Assembly (NCBI GenBank): GCA_027459465.1
Contig: DAIDIH010000369.1
Location: 1-45,464, forward strand
Direction: 5' to 3'
Source of the DNA: Bryobacterales bacterium
Lineage (GTDB): Bacteria > Acidobacteriota > Terriglobia > Bryobacterales > Bryobacteraceae
Length of the DNA: 45,464 bases
Shown here: piece after piece, positions 7,817 to 16,133 of the stretch
Layout of the letters: every line of letters starts with the position of its first letter
Numbering within the stretch: the first letter of the stretch is position 1
The notes under the pieces: model-generated
Database searches by the model: none
Seen by the model: the letters and a program-made list of their open reading frames with translations, nothing else
What the model was told of the DNA's origin: nothing
Translations under genes and position numbers: made by a program

Positions 7817-8188
7817 TCAGATGATCGCCGCCAGCTTTTCTTTGATCTGTTCTGCGGTGAATGGCTTGCGGATGTACCCGGTGGCGCCTAACTGAATCGC
7901 CCGCATGACCTTTTCCTGCCCGCCTTCGGTGGTAACCATGATCACCGGCAGTTTGCTCCAGCGTTCATTCGCCTTCATCTGGGCCAGAAACTCGAGGCCG
8001 TCCATGTTTGGCATGTTGATGTCGGAGAACACCAGCCCGACGTCGGACTGCGCCAGTTTTGCAAGCGCCTCTTTGCCGTCGCCGGCCTCGTGCACATCGC
8101 CGAGAGGGAAGTCGGCGTGACGCAACACGCGCTCCAGAATCTTCCGAATCGCCGCCGAATCATCCACAATCAACACGTTCAAGGCCAT
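7817..8188 (-). CDS. CheY-like single-domain response regulator
   Basis: A 123-residue receiver domain with nothing attached. The acidic pocket is Asp9/Asp10, the phosphoacceptor is Asp56 (LVFSDINMPNMDG), the switch Thr lies in IMVTTEGG and the conserved Lys in YIRKPF, so it should be phosphorylatable. The length is that of CheY. It is the first gene of the chemotaxis operon and the only one entirely free of lesions. No cheA, cheW or chemoreceptor gene is in the window, so its kinase must lie elsewhere. Its survival beside broken cheB and cheR suggests it still serves another pathway, or that decay is recent. Confidence 0.9.
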   Translation of the reverse strand: MALNVLIVDDSAAIRKILERVLRHADFPLGDVHEAGDGKEALAKLAQSDVGLVFSDINMPNMDGLEFLAQMKANERWSKLPVIMVTTEGGQEKVMRAIQLGATGYIRKPFTAEQIKEKLAAII

Positions 8189-8263
8189 TTGTGTCCCCGC
8201 TGTGCATATCGGCGCAGGAGGGCCGCTCGTTTAGCGGGATCACCCTGGAAAGGACGGTTTTTC

Positions 8264-9694
8264 TTATGGCTGGGCCCGGACCGAGAAGAAGCGGAAGTTG
8301 CGCCCTCCCTCGCCGCAACTCAGCTCAGGACCGGATGGCGAATGCCGCAGCAGCCAGGAGCGGCCGCTCTCTGTCGCACGCAACGTCTCATATGCGGTCG
8401 CCTCAAGCCAGAGCGGCATGCCGTGGGACCGGGCATAGGCAAGATAGCGGTCGAGCCCGGCCAAATCCCCGCTGTCCCACCCGATCCAGGCGGCCTGCGG
8501 ATTGAAATAACTGATCGTCCACAAATCCGGATGGAAACGCTCGAACACGATCGGCGTTCCGGCAGGCCACTGCGGCTCGAAGCGCATTGCGCAGACCAGC
8601 GGAGGATTATGGTCGACTCGGGAGCCGGGGTAAATCATCAGAGCAAAATTCGCGCTGAACAACACGACGAGGATCGCGCCCGCGATTTCCCGGCCGCGCG
8701 TGGGCCAGGACAGATCGGCCGCCAGCAGGATCAGCGGCGGCAGATAGAACAGCCGGTAGAAAGTGTTCTGCGGCATCCAGACGAACAGAAAGACGACGTA
8801 GACGGCGGCCCAGACAAGCAGTGGCCTTGAGAGCCTTCCGAACCGGGGCCGGCCGGCTCGCCACAACAGCATCACGAGCGCAATCAGCGCAGCCAGCGCC
8901 ACCAGCACGAGCGTCGCCGTAAGCACGTCCGGGACTACGGCCGCGGGTTTCCCGCCGAAAAACAGGCGCAGACTGCCCAGCAGGCTCAGCCCTGCGTCCC
9001 TTAGAGGCGCGAACGAGAAGCGTGAATCCGTCGAGTGCGAAACCAGCCAGCGCGGGAATCCCGCCATGGCCCAATCGCCGTGGACAACGCGATACGCCCA
9101 CAGATAAACTGCCCCCACCGGCGCCAGGGCCAGCACCGCCAGAGGAAACCGGCGCTTTACGGGCAAAGCCAGCAGAGCCCCGGGAAGAATTAAGATCGAC
9201 AACTCATGAAACAGCATCGCCGCGGCCAGCGCAAACGCCCCAGACAACCACCGCCCGCTTGCAAGAAATAGCCAGGCCAGAAGCAGGCAAAAAATCGCCG
9301 GTATGTAGGCATCGCAGTCGGTCGCGTACTTCCACCATGTCGCCGAAAAGGCCATCGCCAGCGCCCCGGCAACCGCCGCTCCGCGTTCAATCCCCTTCAT
9401 CCGCAGCAGGCGATAAACCAGCAGGATGCTCGCGAACGCAATTACACCATTGACACGCTGCAGCAGAAACAGCGCCCTTGTCGAAAGCCCGATCGCCTGC
9501 GCCGCCACCCACAGCATCCTCCCGAAAGGCATGTAGAGCAGATGATTGGGATGCAACAGGCCGCGCAGCGGATAGTCATGCTCAATAGCGATCGCAAACG
9601 CGAGCCCGTCCCAGTAGTAAGCGCGCGTCGGCAGCGCCAGATACACCAGTAGCGGCAGGAGCAGCAGAAAGTGAACCGGTCGCAGCCGCGGCAA
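8264..9694 (-). CDS. Polytopic membrane protein, GT-C (ArnT/DUF2723)-like glycosyltransferase candidate
   Basis: A 476-residue protein with about ten hydrophobic helices. After TM1 comes a short extracytoplasmic loop holding YYWDGLAFAIAIEHDYP, similar in placement to the Asp-containing first loop of GT-C glycosyltransferases that use polyprenyl-phosphate sugars, followed by HPNHLLYMPFGR. The C-terminal 110 residues are soluble and probably periplasmic. The start is a TTG at 9694: an in-frame TGA lies two codons upstream and no ATG or GTG is available near the N-terminus. It lies 29 bases after the TonB receptor on the same strand. No specific family could be fixed by eye, so the transferase role is inferred from topology and the loop Asp. 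Confidence 0.6.
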   Translation of the reverse strand: MPRLRPVHFLLLLPLLVYLALPTRAYYWDGLAFAIAIEHDYPLRGLLHPNHLLYMPFGRMLWVAAQAIGLSTRALFLLQRVNGVIAFASILLVYRLLRMKGIERGAAVAGALAMAFSATWWKYATDCDAYIPAIFCLLLAWLFLASGRWLSGAFALAAAMLFHELSILILPGALLALPVKRRFPLAVLALAPVGAVYLWAYRVVHGDWAMAGFPRWLVSHSTDSRFSFAPLRDAGLSLLGSLRLFFGGKPAAVVPDVLTATLVLVALAALIALVMLLWRAGRPRFGRLSRPLLVWAAVYVVFLFVWMPQNTFYRLFYLPPLILLAADLSWPTRGREIAGAILVVLFSANFALMIYPGSRVDHNPPLVCAMRFEPQWPAGTPIVFERFHPDLWTISYFNPQAAWIGWDSGDLAGLDRYLAYARSHGMPLWLEATAYETLRATESGRSWLLRHSPSGPELSCGEGGRNFRFFSVRAQP

Positions 9695-9723
9695 GACTCA
9701 GTGTAACCGCCGCGCGAGGCCGG

Positions 9724-11913
9724 CTACGGCTGGAATCGCCAGCTCAGTTGCATATAAATCTGCCGCGGATCGGCGTAGTGAAGTCCACCAAACGTCAGGC
9801 TGTTGTCGAGAAGGAAGCGCCGGTTGGTCACGTTTAGCGCCGTCAAGCCCAGCGTGAAATTCTCCCCGAACGGCCGCGACAGAGTCAGATCCGTTGTCGT
9901 GTGCGGCTGAAGATGCGCAGGCACGGGGCTGTCCCCGTTCGTGAACCCCGAACCGAAGTAGACGTCGCCGGAGAGAACCGCTTTCGCCGGCAGATCCCAC
10001 AGGAAGCCGGTGTGAAGCGTGTGACGCTGGTCGTGGTCGAGGAAGAAGAATCCGCTTTCCGGCGGCGAAAAGTCGGTGAGCCCACCCGTCACCGCGCCTT
10101 CCCCCAGCGCGTGCTGATAAGAGTAGGCGATGTGAACCTCGCCGCGATGGAGCAGGCGCGGCGAACGAAGCGTGAACTCCCATCCGTAAAGCCGCGCCCC
10201 GGCGATCGTAAGCGGGAAGAACACGTTCGAGTTGCCGATGGCGTTATGGTCGAAGTAATTCCTCGCGTTGATCCGGAAATTGTTCACATCGAACAGCCAG
10301 CCGCGCATCGGGATCGTCAGGCCCACTTGGTGCTCCTCGTCCCGTTCCCCGTTGAGCGGCAGAAAGCCGAGGCCCTGCGTCACCGCATAGCCGAGCAGCG
10401 GTCCCCCGACCGTCACCAAAGGCGGCGCCTGATAGTAGCGCCCGTAAAAGCCGTGCAAAATCCAGTTCACCCGCCTTATGCGAATCGCCGCGCCCAGACG
10501 CGGGTCGGCCGCGTTCTCATTGAGGGCGCCCGTAAAATGCGTCAGGCGAACACCGGCTGTCAGCGTCAGCCAGTTAGTCGCCTTAAACTGGTCGCTCAGA
10601 TACAAGGCCTCGAGGTGCCCGGTGGCGAGGTCGCGCTGGCGCAGTGCCGCGCCCGAACCGTCGTTGGCCGTAAGGGAAATGAATTCGTCTTCGCGCTGGG
10701 CGAAGCCATAGACACCGATCTCGGCGTTGTGGCGCGCGCTGACCGCGTTCACCGACGACTGCGCGCCGGCATAGGTCGAGCCGGACTGCTGCGTGGCGCT
10801 CACCGGAACGTCCTGCGCGCCGCCGTCGTAGTTGGAGCGATTGTAGTGGTAGAACGGCGAAAGGGTGAAGGTCACGCCCGGCGACAGCGTATGTACCCAG
10901 GTGAAGTCAATCGAGGCGTCGCGCTCCAGTTCCTGGTCGCTCATGCCGGCGGCCTGCTGCTGCGGATCGTTCGGGATCTGGTAGTCGTCCCCGCGCAGGC
11001 TCGCCACCATCCGGAATTGATTCGCCGGATTTAGATTGAATAGCAGCGAAGCAAAAGCTCCCACTCCGTTCGCCGCGTCGTGCAGGATCTGTGGACCCGG
11101 CGTCGAAAGGCCGTAGTCGCTTGTGTTGCCGTTTAACGCCGTGTACCAGGCGAAACGTTCCGTGTGGTCGCCGTAACTGATTTCGTCGTTGCTCTGGTTG
11201 AAGCTGCCGTAGGTCGAAGTCAGCTCGAATTCGCCGTTGCGTTCAAAGCCCGTGCGCGGCACCACGTTGAACACACCGTAGGTCCGGTCCCCGTAGTCCG
11301 CCTCATAGCCGCCGCGCTCGACCTCCAGATAGTCGATGTCCTTCGGGTCGATCTGCGGCCCGACGTTGCTGGCGATATTCGTATTCGGAATCGGCACGCC
11401 GTCGAGCGCCCAGGTCACCTGATGGCCGCCGCGAACGTGAAGCTGATCGTGAACCATATAAGCGCCGGGGACATAGTCGGTGATCATGTTCATGCTGTTG
11501 GTCAGGCTCGCGCCGGGAGTTTGCTCAATCTGGCTCCGGCTGATCGTCGTGGTCGGCGTGGCGGAATTCGGGTCCACCAGGTCCGGGCTCTCGTGCACCT
11601 CGACCGATTCGCTTTGCGTGGCGAGTTCCAATTGAAAGTGCACCACGTGGGCGCTGCCGGAGTTCACCCGGATGGCCTGGTCCGGCGATTCGAATCCGGT
11701 GTAAGACACCGAGACCACATAATCGCCCGCCGGCACGGCATCGAAGGCGAACGAGCCATCGGCTGTGGTTGTCGCCGAACGTACGTAATCGCTTGCGGCG
11801 GCGTGCAGAAGCACACTCGCTCCCTGCACCGGCCGGTGGGACGGATCATGCACAACACCGCGCACATCCGCGAGCACGCCCGCGCGCGCGAAACTGCAGA
11901 CAAGAATAGACAC
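9724..11913 (-). CDS. TonB-dependent outer-membrane receptor with carboxypeptidase-regulatory-like domain
   Basis: A 729-residue receptor for uptake across the outer membrane. Residues about 1-15 act as the signal peptide, about 17-95 form a carboxypeptidase-regulatory-like (CarboxypepD_reg) domain (VRGVVHDPSHRPVQGASVLL), and about 115-225 form the plug (LHVRGGHQVTWALDGVPIP, then YLEVERGGYEADYGDRTYG). The rest is a beta-barrel ending in an aromatic strand (YMQLSWRFQP). It is shorter than the approximately 1100-residue OmpA-like TonB receptors common in Acidobacteria, and closer to metal or siderophore receptors in size. The only usable start found is a GTG at 11913, with no good ribosome site. 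The preceding gene encodes a Cys-rich secreted protein, hinting at a metal-linked substrate, which is inference only. Confidence 0.85.
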   Translation of the reverse strand: MSILVCSFARAGVLADVRGVVHDPSHRPVQGASVLLHAAASDYVRSATTTADGSFAFDAVPAGDYVVSVSYTGFESPDQAIRVNSGSAHVVHFQLELATQSESVEVHESPDLVDPNSATPTTTISRSQIEQTPGASLTNSMNMITDYVPGAYMVHDQLHVRGGHQVTWALDGVPIPNTNIASNVGPQIDPKDIDYLEVERGGYEADYGDRTYGVFNVVPRTGFERNGEFELTSTYGSFNQSNDEISYGDHTERFAWYTALNGNTSDYGLSTPGPQILHDAANGVGAFASLLFNLNPANQFRMVASLRGDDYQIPNDPQQQAAGMSDQELERDASIDFTWVHTLSPGVTFTLSPFYHYNRSNYDGGAQDVPVSATQQSGSTYAGAQSSVNAVSARHNAEIGVYGFAQREDEFISLTANDGSGAALRQRDLATGHLEALYLSDQFKATNWLTLTAGVRLTHFTGALNENAADPRLGAAIRIRRVNWILHGFYGRYYQAPPLVTVGGPLLGYAVTQGLGFLPLNGERDEEHQVGLTIPMRGWLFDVNNFRINARNYFDHNAIGNSNVFFPLTIAGARLYGWEFTLRSPRLLHRGEVHIAYSYQHALGEGAVTGGLTDFSPPESGFFFLDHDQRHTLHTGFLWDLPAKAVLSGDVYFGSGFTNGDSPVPAHLQPHTTTDLTLSRPFGENFTLGLTALNVTNRRFLLDNSLTFGGLHYADPRQIYMQLSWRFQP

Positions 11914-11991
11914 GATCGCGATGAAATGTATCGGTCTGATAAGACACCTCTGCTGAAGGAATCCGCAACGATCAAGTCGTAGTGAGACGCT

Positions 11992-12378
11992 TCAGACGAG
12001 AGGAGGAGGGCGCTGGTAGAGCTTGAAGAAAGGCTCGTTCGCGCCCGGTGGATACGGGGCGGGATTGAGCGCGACAAAGCCGCTACGAGCAACTTCGAAA
12101 CTGCGCCCCGCGGAAACAAAGAGGAACGAGAAGCCCGCATTGCCGCGCGCGAGCGCTCCACAGGGGCACTGCCCCGCGCATGTCGGCAGCGCATTCCAGC
12201 CGTCGCGCGATGCGTGCGCCCGCCGGCAGCAGGCGCCGTGCATGCCCTTGCAGCAGGGCATTTCGGCGCACGAACCCCCATCGGCCGGCCGGGCAAGCGC
12301 GGCAAACCCTGCGGCGGGACTCAGTGCCAGAATCGCGAGCCAGATGACTGCGGCTCGCAGGATGTGTCGCCCCTTCAC
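11992..12378 (-). CDS. Small secreted Cys-rich protein, possible metal binder
   Basis: A 128-residue protein with an N-terminal signal peptide (AAVIWLAILALSPAAGFA). Next comes a Cys-dense block: SCAEMPCCKGMHGACCRR at about residues 36-53, then CAGQCPCG at about 67-74, eight or more Cys with several CC and C-x-C pairs plus Met and His. Such clusters suit soft-metal binding. The C-terminus ends in Pro-rich FFKLYQRPPPLV. The GTG start overlaps the hldD stop (GTGA), and the TonB receptor follows after 78 bases. A similar small Cys/His-rich secreted protein starts at 45244. I recognise no named family. A role in copper or heavy-metal capture is plausible but unproven. Confidence 0.6.
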   Translation of the reverse strand: MKGRHILRAAVIWLAILALSPAAGFAALARPADGGSCAEMPCCKGMHGACCRRAHASRDGWNALPTCAGQCPCGALARGNAGFSFLFVSAGRSFEVARSGFVALNPAPYPPGANEPFFKLYQRPPPLV

Positions 12379-13400
12379 GCGCGCGCGCCCGCTCCATTCG
12401 GCTCGTCGCCCAGTTTGCGCCCCGGAACAAGGTAGTTCTTCACGTAATCCGCCACGGCGTCTTCGAGCGTCGTCAGTGGTTCGGCGTAGCCGGTCGCGCC
12501 GAAGCGGTCCATCTCCGCCCGCGTGAAGTATTGATATTTCGGGCGCAGCGTTTCCGGCATCTCCACAAACTCGATGCGAGGTTCACGGCCCAGCGCCTGA
12601 AATAAAGCATGCGCCAGATCGAGCCAGGACCTCGCCTCCCCGCTCCCGATATTATAAAGGCCGCCCGCATCGTCGAGTGACGCCAGGTGAAGCGTCATCT
12701 TCACGGCATCCTTGACGTAGAGAAAGTCCCGCTTCTGGCAGCCGTCGGCAAACTCCGGGCGATAGCTCCTGAAAAGCTGCATCGATCCGGTTCGCGCAAT
12801 CTGCTGGAACGCCTTGTTCACCACGCTGCGCATGTCGCCTTTGTGGTCCTCATTCGGCCCGAAAACGTTGAAGTACTTCAGGCCCACGATGCGCTCCAGA
12901 ATTCCCGCCGCGCGCGCGTAGCAGTCGAACCGGTGCTTCGAGTAGCCGTACATGTTCAACGGCCGCAGCGTGTCGAGGTCCCGGCTCTCGCTCAAATTCG
13001 TTTCGAGCGCGCCGTAAGTGGCTGCCGAGGAGGCGTACACAAACCGGGCTCCCTTGGCGAGCGCCCACTCCGCCATGCGCTTGGTGTATTCGTAATTGTT
13101 GCGAACCAGGTACGTCGCGTCCGTCTCGGTGGTCGCCGAACACGCCCCGAGATGAAACACCGTGCGAATCCCGGCCGGAAGCCCGCGCCCGCTGTCCGCC
13201 ATGCGCCTGTCCCACTCCTCGGCCTCCATGTAATCCAGGAACTGGAGCGGAACCAGGTTCTTCCACTTCTCCGAGCGGCCCAGCCGGTCCGTGACAAAGA
13301 TATTCCGGAGCCCCCGCCGGTTCATCTCCCAGACCAGCGCGCTGCCGATCAGGCCCGCGCCGCCGGTCACCAGAATCCTGCCCTCGGCAAGATCCCACAC
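12375..13400 (-). CDS. hldD: ADP-L-glycero-D-manno-heptose-6-epimerase
   Basis: A 341-residue extended short-chain dehydrogenase that converts ADP-D,D-heptose to ADP-L,D-heptose for LPS inner core. The N-terminal NADP-binding motif is GRILVTGGAGLIGS, the conserved HLGACSATTETDA block follows near residue 97, and the catalytic YxxxK is in NMYGYSKHRFDCY. The segments KYFNVFGPNEDHKG and QKRDFLYVKD are typical of HldD rather than other epimerases. It begins with GTG right after the HtrA stop, with GAGGA upstream as a ribosome site. Together with the heptosyltransferase at 2895 it implies a heptose core, although no complete hldE is in the window. Confidence 0.93.
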   Translation of the reverse strand: MWDLAEGRILVTGGAGLIGSALVWEMNRRGLRNIFVTDRLGRSEKWKNLVPLQFLDYMEAEEWDRRMADSGRGLPAGIRTVFHLGACSATTETDATYLVRNNYEYTKRMAEWALAKGARFVYASSAATYGALETNLSESRDLDTLRPLNMYGYSKHRFDCYARAAGILERIVGLKYFNVFGPNEDHKGDMRSVVNKAFQQIARTGSMQLFRSYRPEFADGCQKRDFLYVKDAVKMTLHLASLDDAGGLYNIGSGEARSWLDLAHALFQALGREPRIEFVEMPETLRPKYQYFTRAEMDRFGATGYAEPLTTLEDAVADYVKNYLVPGRKLGDEPNGAGARA

Positions 13401-14546
13401 TTAAAACGCTTCCTCGGACTGCGCCCCCAGCGTTACCTTGACCGGCACTTTCCGCCCGCCCCGGTAAACTGTCAACGTCATCACGTCGCCCGCGCGCTTG
13501 CGCGCCATCGCCCGCGACAGGTCGTCCTGCCGCGTCACGGGCTGTCCGTCGATGGCGACAATCAGGTCGCCGCCGATGCTGATCTCGTAGTTGCCAAGAA
13601 TCACCGTCCGCTGCCCGCCGCGGATTCCGGCCGCCTCGGCCGCCGATCCCGGCCGCACGTCCTGCACAAGCAACCCACCTTCACTCGGCAGATTGAGCAC
13701 CTCGGAATAGGACCCGGCGATGTAGACCGTCGTGACACCAAGAAACGGCGGGCGATACGTCCGCCCGGCCCGGTAATCGGTGAGCATCAGTTTGGCGCGG
13801 TTGATCGGCATGGCGAATCCAATGCCGATATTGCCGCTTGGCCCGTAGATCGCCGTGTTGATCGCAATCACATTGCCCCGCGAATCGAGCAGCGGCCCGC
13901 CGCTATTGCCGGGGTTGATCGCCGCGTCCGTCTGGATCAGTCCCTCAAGCCGGCGCCCGCTTTCCGTTTGCAGGTCGCGCCCGAGCGAACTGATAATCCC
14001 CGTGGTCAGCGTGCCATCGAGCCCGAACGGATTCCCGATGGCAAGCACTTTCTGGCCCACCTGGACAGCGTCGGAGTCTCCAAGCCGAAGGAACGGTTCG
14101 GCGTGCCGCGGCTCGATCTTCAGCAGCGCCAGATCGTTCACCGGATCGCGGTCGAGCAACTGCGCCCGGTAATGCGTCTGGTCCGGCAACGTCACCTCGA
14201 TGCGGCTCGCGTCGGCGATCACGTGATTGTTCGTCAGGATACGCCCGCCGTTATCGATGAAAAAGCCGGATCCGGTGTCCTTCGACGGATACACCTCGAA
14301 GAAGAAGTCCCGCTGGTAGACCGTGCTGGTGATATTCACCGTAGCCAGATGCGCGGTCTTGTAGATGTCGATGTTATTCACCTCATCCGGGCTGAGTCCC
14401 GCCAGGTGCGCGGTGTCGGGTTCGCTCCAGGCCACGCTCGTCGAGCGGATTTCGCGAAACAGCCGCCGCTGACCCCAGTCCGTGCGCAAGGTCAGCGCCA
14501 CGAACGCGGCCACAATCAGGGTCGAAAATATCAGAATCCGTTTCAT
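13401..14546 (-). CDS. HtrA/DegS-like periplasmic serine protease with one PDZ domain
   Basis: A 381-residue envelope protease. Residues 4-20 are an uncleaved-looking membrane anchor. The trypsin-like domain carries the full triad: His108 (LTNNHVIAD), Asp138 (DPVNDLALL) and Ser215 (NPGNSGGPLL). One PDZ domain follows from about residue 280 (GGLLVQDVRPGSAAEAAGI). A single PDZ plus an N-terminal anchor is the DegS-type arrangement, while DegP has two PDZ domains. It overlaps the coaE stop region by 4 bases upstream and runs directly into hldD, so it is embedded in an envelope and cofactor operon. The substrate is unknown; a quality-control or stress-signalling role is the family expectation. 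Confidence 0.92.
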   Translation of the reverse strand: MKRILIFSTLIVAAFVALTLRTDWGQRRLFREIRSTSVAWSEPDTAHLAGLSPDEVNNIDIYKTAHLATVNITSTVYQRDFFFEVYPSKDTGSGFFIDNGGRILTNNHVIADASRIEVTLPDQTHYRAQLLDRDPVNDLALLKIEPRHAEPFLRLGDSDAVQVGQKVLAIGNPFGLDGTLTTGIISSLGRDLQTESGRRLEGLIQTDAAINPGNSGGPLLDSRGNVIAINTAIYGPSGNIGIGFAMPINRAKLMLTDYRAGRTYRPPFLGVTTVYIAGSYSEVLNLPSEGGLLVQDVRPGSAAEAAGIRGGQRTVILGNYEISIGGDLIVAIDGQPVTRQDDLSRAMARKRAGDVMTLTVYRGGRKVPVKVTLGAQSEEAF

Positions 14547-15148
14547 CTGCTAACACTCCGCAGCGCCTCGTACACGGAGCGCACCTGCCCGGCGGTGTGG
14601 GCCTTGGACTGCGACGTATCGATCACGAAATCCGCGAACTTCATTTTCTCTTCGTCCGGCAACTGCCGGTTCAAGCGGCCTTCCACCTCCGCCCGGCTTA
14701 GGCCGCTCCGCTTCATCGCCCGTTCAATTTGCTGCTCGCGGCCGCAGACAACCACAATGAGTTTGTCGAAGCGGCCGCAACTTCCAGTTTCTACCAGGAT
14801 GGCAGCTTCCACAACCACGATGGCATCCGGTTCCCGAGCCGCGATCTCGGCCGCGATCTCTCGCTCCTTTCTCCGCACTGCCGGGTGCACGATGGCGTTC
14901 AGCCGCTCCAGGCGTTCGGGTTGGGCAAAAACGAGCACGCCGAGTTTCCGCCGGTCGATCTCTCCGGTGCCGGTCAGTATCTCCCCGCCAAACTCAGCGA
15001 CGGCCGCATCGTAAGCCTCCCCTCCCGGAAGCAACACCTGATGGCCCAACTCGTCGGCCTGGATCAAGTGACAGCCCAGTTTTTGAAGTTCCTGGCCGAC
15101 GAAGGACTTGCCCACAGCCAGCCCGCCGGTCAGCCCTACGAGGAGCAC
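14543..15148 (-). CDS. coaE: Dephospho-CoA kinase
   Basis: A 201-residue P-loop kinase that phosphorylates the ribose 3'-hydroxyl of dephospho-CoA, the last step of coenzyme A synthesis. The Walker A motif is GLTGGLAVGKS (residues 5-15), followed by the QADELGHQVL block that replaces the usual D-A-D substrate motif region. Further typical blocks are RLNAIVHPAVR, VVVEAAILVETG and the C-terminal lid R-x-NRQLPDEEK with FVIDTS. Length is normal. Its start lies inside the end of folD (13-base overlap) and its stop overlaps the htrA start by 4 bases, so translation of the three is tightly coupled. Confidence 0.93.
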   Translation of the reverse strand: MLLVGLTGGLAVGKSFVGQELQKLGCHLIQADELGHQVLLPGGEAYDAAVAEFGGEILTGTGEIDRRKLGVLVFAQPERLERLNAIVHPAVRRKEREIAAEIAAREPDAIVVVEAAILVETGSCGRFDKLIVVVCGREQQIERAMKRSGLSRAEVEGRLNRQLPDEEKMKFADFVIDTSQSKAHTAGQVRSVYEALRSVSR

Positions 15149-16080
15149 GGCGCCGCCTCGCGAGCCTGCAAACGCCGCTCAGCCGCCTGCACGGTGTTCG
15201 ACATCAGCATCGCGATCGTCAGCGGCCCGACGCCGCCGGGCACCGGCGTGATGGCGCCCGCCATCTCCGGTCCCTCGATCGGATGCACGTCGCCAAGCAG
15301 AATGCTCCCTTTCTCGGCAAGCTGCCGCAGTTTCTCCGGCTGCCGCGCGTAGATCCGCTCCGCTTCCTCGCGCCTCGTAAGCCGGTTCATCCCCACGTCG
15401 ATCACCGCCGCGCCTGGCTTGATGAACTCTCCTGTAACCAACGCAGCCCGTCCGATCGCCGCAACAAGAATGTCCGCCCGACGGCACTCCGCCGCCAGAT
15501 CGGGCGTCTTGGAATGGCAGATCGTAACCGTCGCGTTCTCGTGCAGCAGCAGCAGAGCCATCGGCTTGCCCACAATGTCGCTGCGCCCGATTACGACCGC
15601 CCTCCGCCCTGCAATCGGAATCCGATACCGCTTCAATAGCTCGATGATCCCGGCCGGCGTACAGGCACGGGGCGCCGGCGCGTTCGCCACCAGGCAGCCC
15701 ACGTTGTAGGGATGGAATCCGTCCACGTCCTTTTCCGGCGAAATCGCAAGCAGGATCCGCCTCGCATCCACCCGCGGCGGCAGAGGCATTTGCACAAGAA
15801 TGCCGTCGATCTCCGGCCGGCGGTTCAGATCCCCCACAATCGCCAGTAGCTCTTCGGTCGTTATCGAATCCGGCGGCGTCAACTGCTCGCTGAAGAGACC
15901 CAAATCTCCGCAGGCCTTTACTTTCGAGCGGACATAGATCTCCGACGCGGGATTGTTCCCCACAAGCACGACGGCGAGCCCTGGCCGGCGATGCTTCGCC
16001 GCAAGCGCCTCCACACGTGGTTTCAACTCAGCGAGGATCGAATCACGGACACTTTTCCCGTCCAGGATCTGGGCGCTCAT
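15136..16080 (-). CDS. folD: Bifunctional methylenetetrahydrofolate dehydrogenase/cyclohydrolase
   Basis: A 314-residue cytoplasmic enzyme that interconverts 5,10-methylene-THF and 10-formyl-THF with NADP. The start at 16080 (MSAQILDGKSVRDSILAEL) is the family N-terminus; a longer frame to 16479 only adds antisense sequence of the permease gene. The catalytic Y-x3-K is in EIYVRSKVKACGDLG, with Asp and substrate residues in QMPLPP and PEKDVDGFHP. The NADP motif is VVIGRSDIVGKPMALLL, and the C-terminal PVPGGVGPLTIAML is intact. It supplies one-carbon units that also feed MetH in this window. It overlaps coaE by 13 bases. Confidence 0.95.
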   Translation of the reverse strand: MSAQILDGKSVRDSILAELKPRVEALAAKHRRPGLAVVLVGNNPASEIYVRSKVKACGDLGLFSEQLTPPDSITTEELLAIVGDLNRRPEIDGILVQMPLPPRVDARRILLAISPEKDVDGFHPYNVGCLVANAPAPRACTPAGIIELLKRYRIPIAGRRAVVIGRSDIVGKPMALLLLHENATVTICHSKTPDLAAECRRADILVAAIGRAALVTGEFIKPGAAVIDVGMNRLTRREEAERIYARQPEKLRQLAEKGSILLGDVHPIEGPEMAGAITPVPGGVGPLTIAMLMSNTVQAAERRLQAREAAPCSS

Positions 16081-16133
16081 ACACCCGTGAGGATAACAAG
16101 GAAGGTTCGCCTGACGCGGGGAAACTGGCCTTT

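Noticed and set aside
12687-15014. A 775-codon open frame on the + strand
   Set aside because: It lies exactly antisense to hldD, htrA and coaE, has Arg/His/Pro-rich shadow composition and no recognisable motif, so it is a GC-rich coding shadow.
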